Source: Viscum album (taxonomy: Eukaryota; Streptophyta; Magnoliopsida; Santalales; Viscaceae). From it: a stretch of DNA of 64,000 bases. Below, one piece after another: positions 22,468 to 37,289 of the stretch. The stretch spans positions 1,426,001-1,490,000 of the forward strand of contig CAUJRU010000140.1 of NCBI GenBank assembly GCA_963277665.1, read 5' to 3'. Below the pieces are notes generated by a model that worked only from the letters and a program-made list of their open reading frames with translations, was not told where the DNA came from and searched no databases. Position 1 is the stretch's first letter, and the number at the start of each line of letters is the position of its first letter. The translations under genes and the position numbers were made by a program.

Positions 22468-25400
22468 TGTAACACCCAGATGTTTTATGAAATATGTTCA
22501 TTAAATAGTTTTTATTCCTGAATAGCGTCCATTGCATGAAATAGTGAGTTTGAACAATCCCCAAGATTCCATTTGTATAAAATGACTGTTATTACCTATC
22601 CATTAGGATAGTGGGAATAAATAACTAAATTATTTTAATTTAGGGAAATTTATTTGACTAGAAATTGTTTCTAGAAAATATGAACAAATTATATGTATAA
22701 GAAATATTTTTATTTTTCTATTAATAAAATAATTAAATTAAAATTAGTAAATAAATTTAATGAAATTTATATTTTATATATTTATGAAAATATTTTATAT
22801 ATTCAACCCATTTATATTCTAGTAATAAATATTTATCAAAACCTATTTTATGTATAAAAACATATATATTTCAAAAGGGAAATTTAAATACCATTTATTT
22901 GAATACTCTTTTTAAATTAAATTTTTTACACTTTAATAAATAATATGACAACAGAAAACTATTATTCAGAATCGAGATATAAATATATATTTAATTTTAA
23001 TTTTTATATTTGTTTTGATAACATTCACGTTTTAATGAAAATTTAACATGTACACAATTTTAAGTGAAACTACTTTTTTCATTATAATAATTTATATTGT
23101 AAAATTATATTATCGAATGGTTTTCATGTATAAAAAGGTAATATTTTTATCAATTAATATAATTTATTACATTTTCATTAATTATACATTGAAATTAAAT
23201 GTGAAAACATTTCAATATTTTAGAATGTTTAAACTCTTAAAACCCTGTTTTCTCATTTCAACAATTATATTAATTTTATATTATTTACTGAGACTTATTT
23301 GTTTTTAATTTTTAAAATTTTTCCATATTTGGAATAATTAGGTCCAAATTTGTTAAATATATTTCTTTTATTTTTTGTCATTATGAATAGTAGCTTTAGT
23401 AATTTTGTTAATATAATTAAAGGTTAAATCATGTAATTAAGGGTAACAATATGTTTTAAAATAATATTAAGTCTTGTCCAAATATCATTGGGTGAGTTTT
23501 TTTCGACCTAAATCATTCTTTTCTCAAAATTTTAACCTTTGAATGCCAAATGGATGATATTAGAACATATAATTTATTTTATATAAGGAAATGTTAAATA
23601 TATCTCCATCGAATTATAATAATTATATCATTATTAGACTGGTTAAACATAAGATAAATTTTACTATAAATAATCTTTTTAAAGATAATATTTTCTTATT
23701 TATGGTGGAATTTTTTTAGTAAATAAATAATTACTTTAATAGCTTATTCACTAATGATGCAATTTTTTTGAATTGATGATAAATCAAAAAAATTATTTTT
23801 ATTAAAATGATAAAAACAAAAATAAACAAGAAAATGTGTACAAATCATTTTTGTCGAGTATATATTCACCATATTCATACAAATAGTCTATATGTTTTAT
23901 GATTTTGATCCACATAGAAAAGATTATGAAACTGATAAAATTTTATTTAATGGGATGTTAAAGTTGTCACATTCATATTTTAATAAAAATAAGATTTTTA
24001 ATAAAGGATTTTTTCTGAATATATATTCTACTATAAGGGTTTTTATGAAATATATATGATTCATATTAATCCTAGTATTTTATTTTTAATTATTATTACA
24101 AAAAAAATTTATGTAAAAAAATTACATAAAATTAATGTTGTAATTATTTGATTAATGGATATAAAAAATAAATATTATTAAAAATATTAAACTAAATAAA
24201 ACAATGAATAAATAATTTATCCAAATAAAGTTAAATATTTACTTGAACTCTTTTTAATATAATTTATATATATATATATATATTTACAAGTTGTCTTTAT
24301 ATTTTTAACAATCAGTAAATTGTATTGTATCAACATGTCAATATTGATTGATTATCAAAATATTGTATTATTCAATTATTTAAACTGATAAAACATTTTA
24401 AAAAGAATTATTTAATATGTATTAATTGGTAATAAATGTTTTAAATTATTCACTTATGTTTTAAATGACATCAAATATGAAAATATTTCACCATTTTAAA
24501 ATTGAAATATTTGTTATCATTGTTAAAATTAAATAGAATAACTAAGTGTTAAATGAAAATGATTAAGTTTAAATGGATATAAAAATATGTCATGAAATTA
24601 TTATTTAAAGAGTGTAAAACATTATATCATATAATATTCGAAACTAATTCAATTTGGAGGTTTTTTTATGTGGTTTATATTTTTTATAAATTAATATTTT
24701 TGAAAATTCTAAAGCTTCCCTAACCTCGCCTATAAATGGGAACATCCTACCTCATTTCTTCAATACTATTTGATAAATCAAGTTCATACATATCCTAGAA
24801 ATTTCTCATATAATCATACCTACTCGTATTCAAGAGGATCTTATCATTTCAAATTACCTATTTAGTTCAATTAAGAGAAGATATGGTGGAAGTTTGCCGA
24901 AGAAGAGGTAATCTCCTTTTCTGACTCTCTGAAGATAATTTCATCTTCTAATTATTCATTCATTGTTGTTTCCATTATTAATTAATAATGATAATATCAG
25001 TTATATACTTATATTTTATTATGGTTATTGAACTACCATATTCCACATTCTATCCATCATACAAAAAATGTCCAAGTGTGTCTATGTATGACTTACCATC
25101 TACACATCATAGTGTAATCTGTTTTTCACCACCACGTTACCTAGATATATTTAATTATGTAAGTAAAAACTATATATGATTAATATAATAAGCTATTTAG
25201 TCCATAATAATATAAATACAATTCACTTTTATACTATTTCATAATTAAATGATTGATATCATTGTTCGTTTTGACGTACGACCTACCGTCTGCACGATGC
25301 GATGTGTTTAATTCTAATGGATAACAATTAAATCATTAAAATATAAATATATAGTATGAATAAATATGAAATATATTTTGTAATTATTATTCTTGAAATG

Positions 25401-26683
25401 ATATAACTATAATCTATGAATAATAATCCACAGTTATTTTTCAAAATATGCATATGAAATTGAACTTGTTTATACCTGAATAAAGACTAATAATGAGATG
25501 ATATTAGACTAATGATAATAAGATAATATATGATATCAGAAGAATTACTATAATTTAAGAATATGTAAATTTTATTATATAAATAATTATGCAGGATGTT
25601 ATTATATATATAAAAGATATCAGACCTATGGTGAGGGATAATTTCAAAATCATGTTAATATCCATGAATGTTTAAACGTAACTACTTACTAGGTTACATT
25701 TATCATATGTATCCACATTTTCAAAATAATACAAAATAATATATCTATTATAAAAAAATTATATCCAATTATATCCATTGATAAATGTTATTATATTTTA
25801 TTAAAGGAATCTTTTTTCGTTTTTCAATATGATTTACTATTTACTTATTTGAAAAAAGTATGAGAAGAATTTTTTTTCTTTTAACATTTATAGAAAGATA
25901 GGTTTTCGAATTATCACAACACCAAACATCCATGAAGAATTTTTTACATCATTTTAAGGTTACATTCAATGAATTTTTTTTATTTGATTTTTTTGTATTT
26001 TTGAGAAAATGATTTATTAATAAATGTTATTTTCCATGAGAAATAATTTCCTGAGCTCAAAAAAAGTTATTCACTGTCTGATATGTTATTTTTTTGTAGG
26101 GATATGATTCAATTTTATTATCCATATTGTTTTTATTCATTGATGGTTCTTATTTATTGAATTAAAATTATGAAATCCATTTGTTTTATATGGATTATCA
26201 TATGATGGAATAATGTTTATGAAACTCGTTTTCTTCACTGTGTAATGATATGATGAATGATTTATGTTTTTGTGTAAAAGGTAAGAATGATTTCATTATG
26301 AAATAGGTGGTACCTATCACCCTCAAATGCATTATGTATTTATTCCCAACTATGATTTTCTAATGTTATTTTCTTATGTGATATGATTATGATATGATTT
26401 ATATCTCCATGTTGAACCTTATTGGGAATCTGAGTTCCCCTATCTTATGTTTCTTTTCCCCAAGTCATGAAGATGGGTAATAATTATGAGGTTTCAAAAA
26501 GGGTTCTAGTTATGATATATTAAGAGAGATATTATGTATATGTCTTAGGAACCGATAGTTCATGATTCCCAATTTCTAAATAAATTATACATATATGGTC
26601 CTGTCATAGATTTTTTATATTAGGAAATAAATATTCTTAAATATTGATATAATTTCTATGTTTTTAAAAAATTCTTCATTATA
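22468..26683 (+). repeat. B chain LTR 1
   Basis: 4,216 bp, with a TATA box at about 24731, a donor-like AAGAGGTAATC at 24908 and one hairpin loop remnant at 25272-25293 (GACGTACGACC...CCGTCTGC). It lacks a segment of roughly 290 bp that LTR 2, LTR 3 and element A all have near their 3' end (the ACTTTGTCTAATA-type part). The end is set by alignment of the decayed primer site GTTCATATTATAGG. Confidence 0.8.
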
Positions 26684-26850
26684 GTTCATATTATAGGAAA
26701 TATATAGATAACATTTGGAAACTAGGATGGGACAACCTTTTTAAAAACCCTTGGGTTACGCCGATGTATACGTTACAGTCCTAATATTTTTAGAAATGAT
26801 AAAGAATAACCTAGGATTAAATATAAAGTGTCATAAACCGGAATTTTATT
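26684..26850 (+). other. Decayed primer-binding site and leader of B internal 1
   Basis: GTTCATATTATAGG stands where element A has GTTGGTATCAGAGG, and both are followed by the shared TTGGAAACTAGGATG. Confidence 0.65.
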
Positions 26851-26859
26851 CTTTATTAT

Positions 26860-27860
26860 AATGTTTTCAATTTATGAATTGTGTTTCTCATACTTTTTTA
26901 ATTGTTTTTAATCAGTGTTTAGAACCTGAAGTAACCTTGATAATAGTGAATTCAAGGAGAAGTGAAATTATTATCCTCCTAAGAAACCAATTTTTATGGG
27001 AGACAGAATGAAAAAACATTTATCTATTCTCACAGAACATTCTGAATCAATGAATCATTCATGAATCCAAACATGAAAAGGTGGGGAAAACATTTTTTGA
27101 GTCCATTATAAGGATATTCCAACCTTCATTTAGTGATTCTTCTAACCTAATAGCGGATAAACAGTAGATCAACACCACTGAAATATATTTTTATCTCTCC
27201 AATGTTTATAACATGTTAATGTCAACTTAGTAGTGTATAATTTGGAAGGTTAAACTAATCCATGGAGGAACATTATCAATAATATGAGGCAATTTGACGA
27301 AATTGAATCCATGGAATGCAGAAAGATCATGAACATATTAATTAAATAAGAACATTTATCATATTATTCTAACAATGACAGATAATGAGTTCCATAAACG
27401 TGAGAAAAAGGTATATTAGTCTATTGAAACTTATGAATAAAATTTTACAACATCCAAATGGTACGACAGTGGAATTGTTATCCAACATGATAGAAAAAAT
27501 GATCAATTCATTATGGGACTAAAACCAAGTATATGAAGGGAATAATCCATAAGAGACGTCTAATATCTATAAATAAATTGTTTGAGTTCTCTCATGGTTG
27601 AGATTTATATTGGAGTAACCCATCAGTCATATGGGTTTTATAAGAAAATAAAAATGGAATTCAAGGGAAAATCTAAAGATAAAACTAAAAAAATGAGTTT
27701 TCACTTATAATTAATATATTGAATGATCTGAGAAGAAATAGAATTAATGTGACTTGATGTGTGGGAGTGAAGGTTATCAGGCAGTTGAATGACTATGTGG
27801 TGGGAAAAATATGTCTAATGATTTGAATAGAGAGAAGGATATATGCAATAAACCACCAAC
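26860..27860 (+). pseudogene. B internal 1 gag remnant
   Basis: In changing frames this reads as gypsy gag: an N-terminus like element A's, a capsid-like section (about 27090-27560), and near 27750-27790 a knuckle remnant, MCGSEGYQAVE, with Tyr in place of His. Stops are frequent. It contains the capsid section that element A's gag lacks. Confidence 0.65.
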
Positions 27861-28039
27861 ACATCAACACTACAATTAAAAGGAAATGGGGTATTATTCC
27901 ATCCATTTCCCTATTTCATGGGGTATTGACGATGATCGATGGAAACTAACTCATAATAAAAAAGACAAAGGCAAGTCATATGAGATCACTATTGGGGTAG
28001 GGGAACAAAAAAATGAACTGTTGAATGGAACACTTACCA

Positions 28040-31000
28040 TACACTAAAAAGTATAAAATGTTTTATATGATTATGGATCCCCCACACTTTTATTTCTGAA
28101 TAATATTTTTAGGTTAACACAGTATTACCCCAAAAATTAAATGTTGAGTTAGTTGTGACAACTTTTAATGGCACAACATTCCCAACAAAAGACTATAATT
28201 CTTTACTTTTTAAAGAATGTGGGTATGTGAATCCCAAAAATCCCGTGATACTTTAGTAAATATTTATGTGATTATAGGCATTGATTTTATTTCTCTATAT
28301 GTTTGTCATATAATTTTCCATGAAAGGATATTTATATTTTATATTCCATATCATTATATGTTCATTTATTGATGCATGGATGATTATGACAATCCAGTGA
28401 AAATTTCATCCGTCATATGTGTCTATAATCTTATAAATGAAGGTTACCCATATGAAATTAAGGGTGAGAAACTCACCATTATGAATACATCAACTGTGTA
28501 GGAGTTTCTTGATGTATATTTGGTATATTTTCTAGGTCATCCACAAAATTGTGATGTTGACTTTTCAATAGACCTCATACCTGTTGATATACCTTTTTCA
28601 AAAAAACCTTATAGAATGACCCCAATTGAGTTATAGTAGTTGAAGAAAAAATCCAGGAGAATCTTGACAAGGGATTCACATTCCCTAGTGCATCACCTAT
28701 TGGGGCACCTATTATTTTTAATAAGAAGAAATATGCATCAATGAGACTCTATATTGATTATCAAGAATGAAACAATATTACAATCAAGAAAAAATATCCT
28801 CTTCCTCGAATAGATAAATTATTCGACCAAATTATTGGATCTCAAAACATTTCCAAGATTGATCTTCCTTAAGGATATCATCAGTTAATGTTCAAGAAGT
28901 AGGATATACCAAATATGGAATTCATGCAATTTATGGAAAAAACAAATCAATTTTGATTCTGTTTCATCTTATTAATTCCACATATATCATCATAGATATT
29001 ATGAATATAGTATTTAAGGAATATCATGATCAATTTTTGGTGGTATTATAGACTATATTTTGTCTTATTTGAATAGAAATGATGAACATAAAGATCACAT
29101 GACAATTTAAAAAAAGACCATGAAAAAAGGATATGTTTCATAAAACATTTATTAAGTATGAATTTAGTATTCAGTGTTTTCATTTTTTCGGTCACATAAT
29201 CTCTAGAGAGGGGATATATGTGGATCCATAAAAAAACACATGTTATTGAATGACGACATATATTGCCAATGGTAACTGATATCTGATGATTTCATGGTTT
29301 GGATATTTCTTAACAATGTTTTGTGAAAATGTATTCATGACTATCTAATCCACTCCCCAATTTTTCTCTAAAAGGAGATAATTCCTTATAGACGAAGGAA
29401 TGTGAAGATAATTAAAAAGATAAAAAAAACGGTTAGGCAGTGAACATGTATTATCAGTTCAATATAGTATAAAATGTTTTGTGACATAAAGTGTTGAATC
29501 CTATAAGGGGTTGGGATGTGTTCTCAAGAAAAATAATTTGGTGATAGTTTATGCCTCATGATAGTTGAAAATCCATGAGAGAAATTACACAACTCATGAT
29601 TATAATTTAACTTTAGTAATCTTTTCGACAATGAAATGGAGGAATTATCATTATTGTGAATGGTGTGATATTTATATTGTTCATAAATGTTTAAAGTATA
29701 TTTTAACAAAAAATTGGCTTAATATGCACCAATGAAGATTGTTGGAGTTGATTAAATATTACTAATTCTCAAAACATTACCATCCTTAGAAGGAAAATAT
29801 GGTAGAATATGATATGGGCTGAAATTACCATTTTATCCTATACATGATGAGGATCAAAAAAAATCAAATAGTTATGGATTTTTTAACAATGGATCTTGAA
29901 ATTTTAAAGGAAGGGGGAAATATTAAATTTTGTAAATGAATGTTCATCAATTTTACAATTGAATATTATGTAGTCACATTAGGAAGACGTACATCTTGAA
30001 AAATAAGGTGAGAAATATTCCTTAATTTAACCTCGATTGTGATGGAAAAATGTGGTTTAGGAACTGTGTTTGTATTCCTTGCATACTATAATTAAATATG
30101 AAACTATTGTATAAGGCTCATAGTTCATCATTATCTATTAATCTTGTAAGCCCAAATATGTATAGGGACCTAAAATAGTATTTATGGTGGGATAGAATGA
30201 TAAGAGATTTTCTGGAATATTTCTCTCAGTGAATGGTTTATCATCAATAGAAATTTAAGAGATCGAAGTCTAATGGGATGTTACAACAATTACCAATACC
30301 AAAATGGATATGGTAAAACGTCACAATTGTCTTTGTTGTTGGACATCCCAAAACTTATAAATCTAATAACACTATATGGGTTATAGTTCATCTCCTAATT
30401 ATGTCAGAACACATTATTGCTATTAGAGAGGATTTATATCACGATCCTCTTTCAAGGATATATGCAGAATAAGTTGTCATATTGTCAAGTGTAGAACTAT
30501 CTGTTATATTTTATCGGGATTTGGGGATTACCTATATGCTCTTTCAAAATCATCACCAGGTACTACATACAATGTTATGTTCCTACACTACTTATAAGCC
30601 TCATAAATAATGTAAATACGAGAATAAAATTAAAAATATAGATTAAATGTTGAGATCTTGATCAATGGATTTCAAAGGTAGTTAGGATCAACACCAACCA
30701 TTGTGGGAATTTTATTATAGAAATACCTTTCACTAATGTATTGAAATGGATCATTCTGAAAGACTCTATGAAAATAAGTGTGTCACTTTAAATTTTTGGG
30801 ATGATATTGGGGAATTAAATCTATATGGACAAGATCTTATTGATGAAATTGTAGAGAAGGTCATATCTATTCAACAACACAATAGAGCAGCACAGAGTCG
30901 GAGAAAAACATTATGTTGACTACTGAAAAAATGACCTATGGTTTGAAATAAGTGACAAGGAGTTTTTATGAATATCCCCTTTTTAATGAGTAATTATATT

Positions 31001-31390
31001 TGAAGATAAGGAAATACTAATCCCTAGTATATTAGTCCGTTAAAAATTATAAATTGTTTTGGGAATGTATCTATCTAATTGTCCCTTCCAACGAATCTAT
31101 CCCAAGTTCATGATGTGTTCCATGTATCTCTCCAGAGGAAGTACATACCGGATCCTCCATATATACTAAACTCAGAAGTCATATATTTGTAGTAAAATAT
31201 TTCTTATGAAGAACAATCAATAGAGATTTTGGATCATAGTGATTAAGTTATACGAAACTAGACCACTCTCATGGTTATTGTTTTATTGTTGAACCAAAAA
31301 TTTTATGAAGTTACATGCTATGTAGAAGATTTTATGAGTAAAATGTATCCTCATTTATGTGTATCATAGTGAAGAATTTCTATGGAAAAT
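28040..31390 (+). pseudogene. B internal 1 pol remnant
   Basis: In order: a protease core remnant (YGSPTLLF near 28072, first Asp changed), the reverse transcriptase opening near 28620-28870 ([25 protein letters not shown]), a catalytic box decayed to IDYILSYL (about 29046), RNase H to about 29900, and integrase. The best integrase part is at 30780-30920, including WDDIGELNLYGQDL and AAQSRRK. A polypurine tract (about 31394-31410) follows. More than a dozen stops and frameshifts make it non-functional. It represents the autonomous-type coding content of the A/B family. Confidence 0.78.
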
Positions 31391-31412
31391 TCATTTGGGG
31401 GAGGGGGTAGAA

Positions 31413-34400
31413 TGTAACACCCATTTGTTTTTTATGAAATATGTTCTCCATGTACTTATTCTTCTTTAGTGGCATTCATTGCACACAATCGTGAGTTTAA
31501 ATGGACCATGAGATGGCCTTGAAGAAAATGGCCATGATAACATAGCGGATAGGGCATCTGCAATAAATATCCAACATATGATAATGTAGGTTGAATTGTT
31601 TATAAACATATTTGTTTTGAAAAATATGAACCAATTAAATGTAAAAGATGAATTAGTGTTGTTGTATTAACAAATTAAGTGAATTACAATTATTAAATTA
31701 TTGTAATGAAATATATATGTTATATATTTAATAAAATAATTTTGATATTCACTCCATATATATTATAGTTATAGGGTGCGAATAATCACTACTTTATGTA
31801 TAAAAACATTAATTTTTCAAAAGTCTAATATTACAACATTATAATGGAGAACCATTTTTAAATTAAAATTTTGAATCATTAAAAATTATAAAATAAATAC
31901 TGAAACCTATTATTTGGAATATGGATATAATGATTTACTTTTATTTGATTGTTGTTAATTTTGTTATAACAATCAAGTTTTGATGACTAGTAATAATATA
32001 TTTAAATTTTGGTGAAAACAATTTTTTATATCAGAAAAATTCAAAGGTTAAATTATATAATTGAATGGTTTTAATTTAATAATAGATTATTCTTTTATCA
32101 ATTAATTTAATTTCGGCCATTGGAATTGATTTTATATTGAATAATGATGTAAATACTTTTCAATTTTTTTAAATGTTTGAACTCTAAACACATATTTTTT
32201 TCATTTTAACAAAGTGATTAATTTTATAATATTTATTGAAACTTCTGTGTTTTGAATTTATAAAAATATATTTCATACTTAGGATCAATATGAAAATTTT
32301 ATGTAAATTGATTTATTTTATTTTGGGGCATTGTGAATAGTAACATCATCAATTTTTATTAATATGGTAAGAGGGTAAATAAGGTAAATTAGGGTAAAAA
32401 TAATGTTATAAAATTATCCTAAGGAATCTATTAATATCATTGAATGAATTTTTTATAAAAAATCATTATTTGGTTGAAATGATATCAATTTGAAGCCACT
32501 TCGATGATATTAGGATATTTAATATATATAATTTAAGGAAAAGTTAAATATTCCTTACTCATATTACAATAAATATATAAAATTTAATATAAGGTTATAA
32601 AGAATATAAATTAAACTATAAATACTTATTTAAATGATAATATTTTCTCTTTATCATGTAATGTTATTTTTAATTTTTAGTAAATAAATAATTACCAGAA
32701 TATCTTATACATTAATGATGAAAAAATTATTTAACTGAGAAAAAATCGAATAACCATTTATAATTAAAATGATAATAACCATTAAAAAAATAACACTTGA
32801 CCAAATCCTATTGATCTATTATATATTGACCACTTTCATCCATGGGTCACATTTTGAAAATATGGAACCATATGGAAAAGAGTATTATACTTATAATATT
32901 TTATTTAACGTGATGTTAATGATGCCACATTTATGTTTTAATAAATATATCATTTTTAGTGTTTGATTATTCAGAATATATATTTGACAATAATAGTTAG
33001 TATGAAATAATGAAGATTTATCTTCATCATATTTTTTCTTTTTTAATCATTATTCACCAAAAAATGTATGATAATTAATTACACAAAAGTGATGTGTGAA
33101 TTAATTTATTAAAGAAGATAATAAATTAATGTTATTAGAAATTTGAAAATGAAATAAATTTTTGAAAAAATGTTTATCCGATGAATTTTAATGATTAACC
33201 TGACCTATTATGTTCATAATAAAAATTTTTGATAGAAGTTAACTTGTTATATTTATATTTATCATAATCACTGAAGTGTATATTTTCAAAATTAACATTA
33301 TTAATTAATTATTAGAATTATATATTGTTGATTTTATTAAATTTCATAAAAAATTCTTAAAAAAAGATATAATAATAATTATATGGTTTATAATTTTATA
33401 CATTTTTCATTTATGTTATAATTTATATGGAATAAATAAAAATTTCATAGTTTTAATATTGAAATATTTGTTACGTAAGATAAAATTAAATAAAATAACT
33501 AAGTGTGAAATGAAAACGATAATTTTTAAATGGATATAAAAACACCACAGAAAATTATGTGTGGATGATATTACAAACATATCTCATCTTTTAATTGAAA
33601 CTAATATTGGTTGTCTTTTATTGGCTCTGGTTTTGGTTTATTATAAATTAATATGCTTGAAAATTTTAACGGTGCCCCCAACTTCAACTATAAAATTGAA
33701 TTGCCTCCCTAATTTCATCATCACTAATTTTTTCTTCATGGATTTCTACACCCTACTTATTTTCATTCTAGACATACATACTCACATTTGAGGTGTTATT
33801 TTCATCTCAAAAGTCCCATTTTGGGCCTTTAAGTAGAGTTGTATAGGGAGGTCACCGAAGAAGAGGTAACCCCCATTACCAAATCTCTCAAGATCATTTC
33901 TCCTTCTAATTAGTCTTCTTTTATTATTTCCATTATTAAGTATTATATCTATTATAAACTATATACAGATATTTTATAATGCTTATGGAATAACCTTATT
34001 ACACATTCTATCCATCCAACACAAAATAAAATCACACCATGCATGTACATTGTACATACCTTCTCCAAAATGTGGTGTAATATGTGTTCCACCACCACAT
34101 TAGATGGATTAGTTTAATGATGGAAATGACAACAATATATTATTTTTAATGAAATATATTTATTCTGGAACAATATATACACCGTCCTCTTCTATTAAAT
34201 TTCATAATTAAATAAATTATATCATCAGTGGTGCAAATGTATAGCCTACCAGATCCACGATGTGAAGTGATTAATTAGACGAGATAATAATATAAACATG
34301 GATATATTTATTTATAGAATAGGTAAATATGAAATATTTTATATTAATGTCATTTTCTAAATTCTTTAAATATTACCAATGAATAATAATTATATCTTAT

Positions 34401-35925
34401 TAAAAAACATGCATAGGTAAATGAAGCCATTTGAAACCGAATAACGAGTAATAATGAAATTTAATTAAACAGATTTTAGTATGATCATATATGAATTCCG
34501 AAAAAAGGTAATGATTCTGGAATATGTCAAGAAAATTATTTGAATCATTATAAACGAGGTTAGAATATATAAAAAGGATTTTGATCCTATAGTAATGGAA
34601 AATTTCAAAATCTTGATATTATCTGATATTTTTTATATGTAAGTATTTACAGAGGTATATTTAGCATCCATATCGATGTTTTCTAAATAATCCAAAATAT
34701 TATTTATATTCATAGGAAATTTTCTAAATTCAATTTTACCCATTTGATAATTTTTTAAACGTTATATAAGTAATGCATTGTCATTTTTCTATATGTGTTA
34801 CTTTTGTCAAATTTGACAAAAGTATGAGAAGAATATTTTTATGTAACTTATTTAATAGAATATGTTGTTACATTTTCATAACATCGTATTTTAATGAATC
34901 ATTCTTTACAGGATTTTACTAATATTTTCAATGAAATATTAATCTTTTAAAATTGGGAAACATTATGAGAAAAGATAATGATATTGATGAAGAAATGATA
35001 TTTTACTCAAGAATTAATTTCAAGTGTTCAATCAAAATTATTTTACATATAAGATGAATTTTTTTATATGTATTTTTTTGGTTTATAATATATCTATTGT
35101 TCTTTTGGTTTGATTCTGTTTATTGATGGAATGGTATTAATGAAATTTATTTAACTTACATGTATTATCTAATTATGTAATGTTGTTTATGAAACCCATT
35201 TTATTCCTTGTTTTATGATATGATGATTGTATTATGTTTTTATGACACACATAATAATGATTTATTTATGACATTGGAGGGGCCTATATCATAGCCCATT
35301 TAATTGGGTAATGAATTATATCTCATGAGATATATAGGACAGTAATGTTAAAGGATCCCAGTTTAATAATACTGAGGTGAAACGATTAGTGATCTAACTT
35401 CAGTAATGGATATTGTCTACTATTTAAAATTGTAATTGAGTCTCAACTAATATGAAATGATTTTATATGCTTATGTGTATCACACAAAATATCATTTCGT
35501 ATTTTATGATCAGTGGGATTATTGCCAGTGATTCTTTTGAAATTTTATGTTCTATCCCATGTAAATATATCATGATCTATCATATGAAAAATAAGATATT
35601 CAAATGTTATGTTTTTATGATGTATGATTTTGATATGACAGATATCACCCTGTTTACCCTTTCTGAACATCTGAGTTCACCATGTCTTATGCTTCCTTTC
35701 CCCCAGCCATGAAGAATGGTATTAATTATGATATGTCAAAAATGGTTCTAGTTATGATGAAATAAGAGGGAGAAAATATAGATGTCTTATAAACTAGTTG
35801 TTTATGGTTCCAAATTTCTACAGACATTATACATATACATTCATTTTAGGGATGTGATATATTTTTTAATGAATATTAATTAATTGTGAAGAATTGTCTA
35901 TGTATGTCAAATAAGGGTATTTATA
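31413..35925 (+). repeat. B chain LTR 2 (shared middle LTR)
   Basis: 4,513 bp, directly after the polypurine tract TTTGGGGGAGGGGGTAG, with a TATA box near 33690 and donor-like AAGAGGTAACCCC at 33866. Hairpin loop regions near 34030 and 34230 are decayed. It serves as 3' LTR of internal 1 and 5' LTR of internal 2. Confidence 0.82.
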
Positions 35926-36099
35926 GGTTGTATTAATTGAATGATTGAGTTATCCATTGGAAACTAGGATGAGAATACCTTAGTAATAACCCTATGTTTA
36001 TGCGGAAGTACATGTTATATCCTAGTGTTTGAAAAATGATTACAAATAACCAAGGATAAAACCCGATGGGCTCTAAACTGAAATTTTATTTTCAATGTT

Positions 36100-37110
36100 A
36101 TGGTTTAACTATTAAGAATAGTCTCTCTAATACTATGATTCATGGTTTTAGTCAATATATAGAACACAAATAAACAACAATAATGCTGAATGAAAGGGGA
36201 AATGCAATGATTTACCTAATGAGAAACCAAATGTTATGGATTTTGGAGTGAAAAATATTAATTCTATGCTCAGACAACATTATCAGCATATGAATCGTGT
36301 AAGTCATTAAAACATGAAATCTGGGGAACAAAATTCTGTTTTATACTTCATGAGGCAGTGTCCACCTACTTTCAGTAGGGAATCAAATCCAATAGTGGTT
36401 GAACAGTGGATCAATTCCAATGAAAAGAAATTCTCATATCTCCAATGTTATGGACATGATAATTTCATCTTATAAGTGTATCATTTAATAGGTTAAAGAG
36501 ATCAATTGTTGAACATTATCAAAGAAAATGATGCAAAGAAAATAAATTGAATCTATGGAATGTGATGAAATTAAGAACATGTTTTTTTAATAATTATTTT
36601 CCAAGTATAATTGGATAAAATTTATAGAAGGAGGTCCTTGAACAAATGAAAAAGGAAAATGAATAAAATAGTACCTAGGAATCAAATTTCACAAGTCATT
36701 CAAGGTACAATTTTTGAATTATTACTCAACCTAAGAGTAGAATTGATCTATTATTTTGTTGGTTACAACTATGTATCTGAAGTTCCTTATCCATAAGGTG
36801 TATCAATATATATGTGGAAATCCATTAATGTGCTCTCAAGGATGAGATGGTGATTGGAGTAACTAATCATTCCTATGGGGTTTATAAGAAGTGAAAATTG
36901 GGATTCAAGGGAAAATATTAACACCACCCAGAAAAGAGTATGAGTTCTCCATTATTCTCTTTCTGTGGAAAGAAACATTGTGGCTCTATTATTCAAGGGA
37001 CTATAAAATGGTTCATGTGTGGGATAGAAGGTCATTAGGAAGTTGAATTCTGGTCTAATGTGAAAAATTATTATGATGATGAAAATAGAGAAAATCATAC
37101 ATAAAATGCA
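36100..37110 (+). pseudogene. B internal 2 gag remnant
   Basis: It starts after the conserved TTGGAAACTAGGATG leader (35957). The capsid part is broken. A knuckle remnant near 37012-37055 reads FMCGIEGH, with the His ligand kept, then a stop. Confidence 0.62.
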
Positions 37111-37289
37111 CAACCTACACATAAATGCTTCATGTGAAATGAAATTGGGTATTATTTCTACCAATTCCTTAATCCAAGTGTTATCAATGATGATCGATGT
37201 CAACAAACTCTTACGTCCATAGAAAAAGGCATGTCACATATGAACACTATCAGTTAAGGGAAATATAATAATGAAGTTGTATAAGGTAC

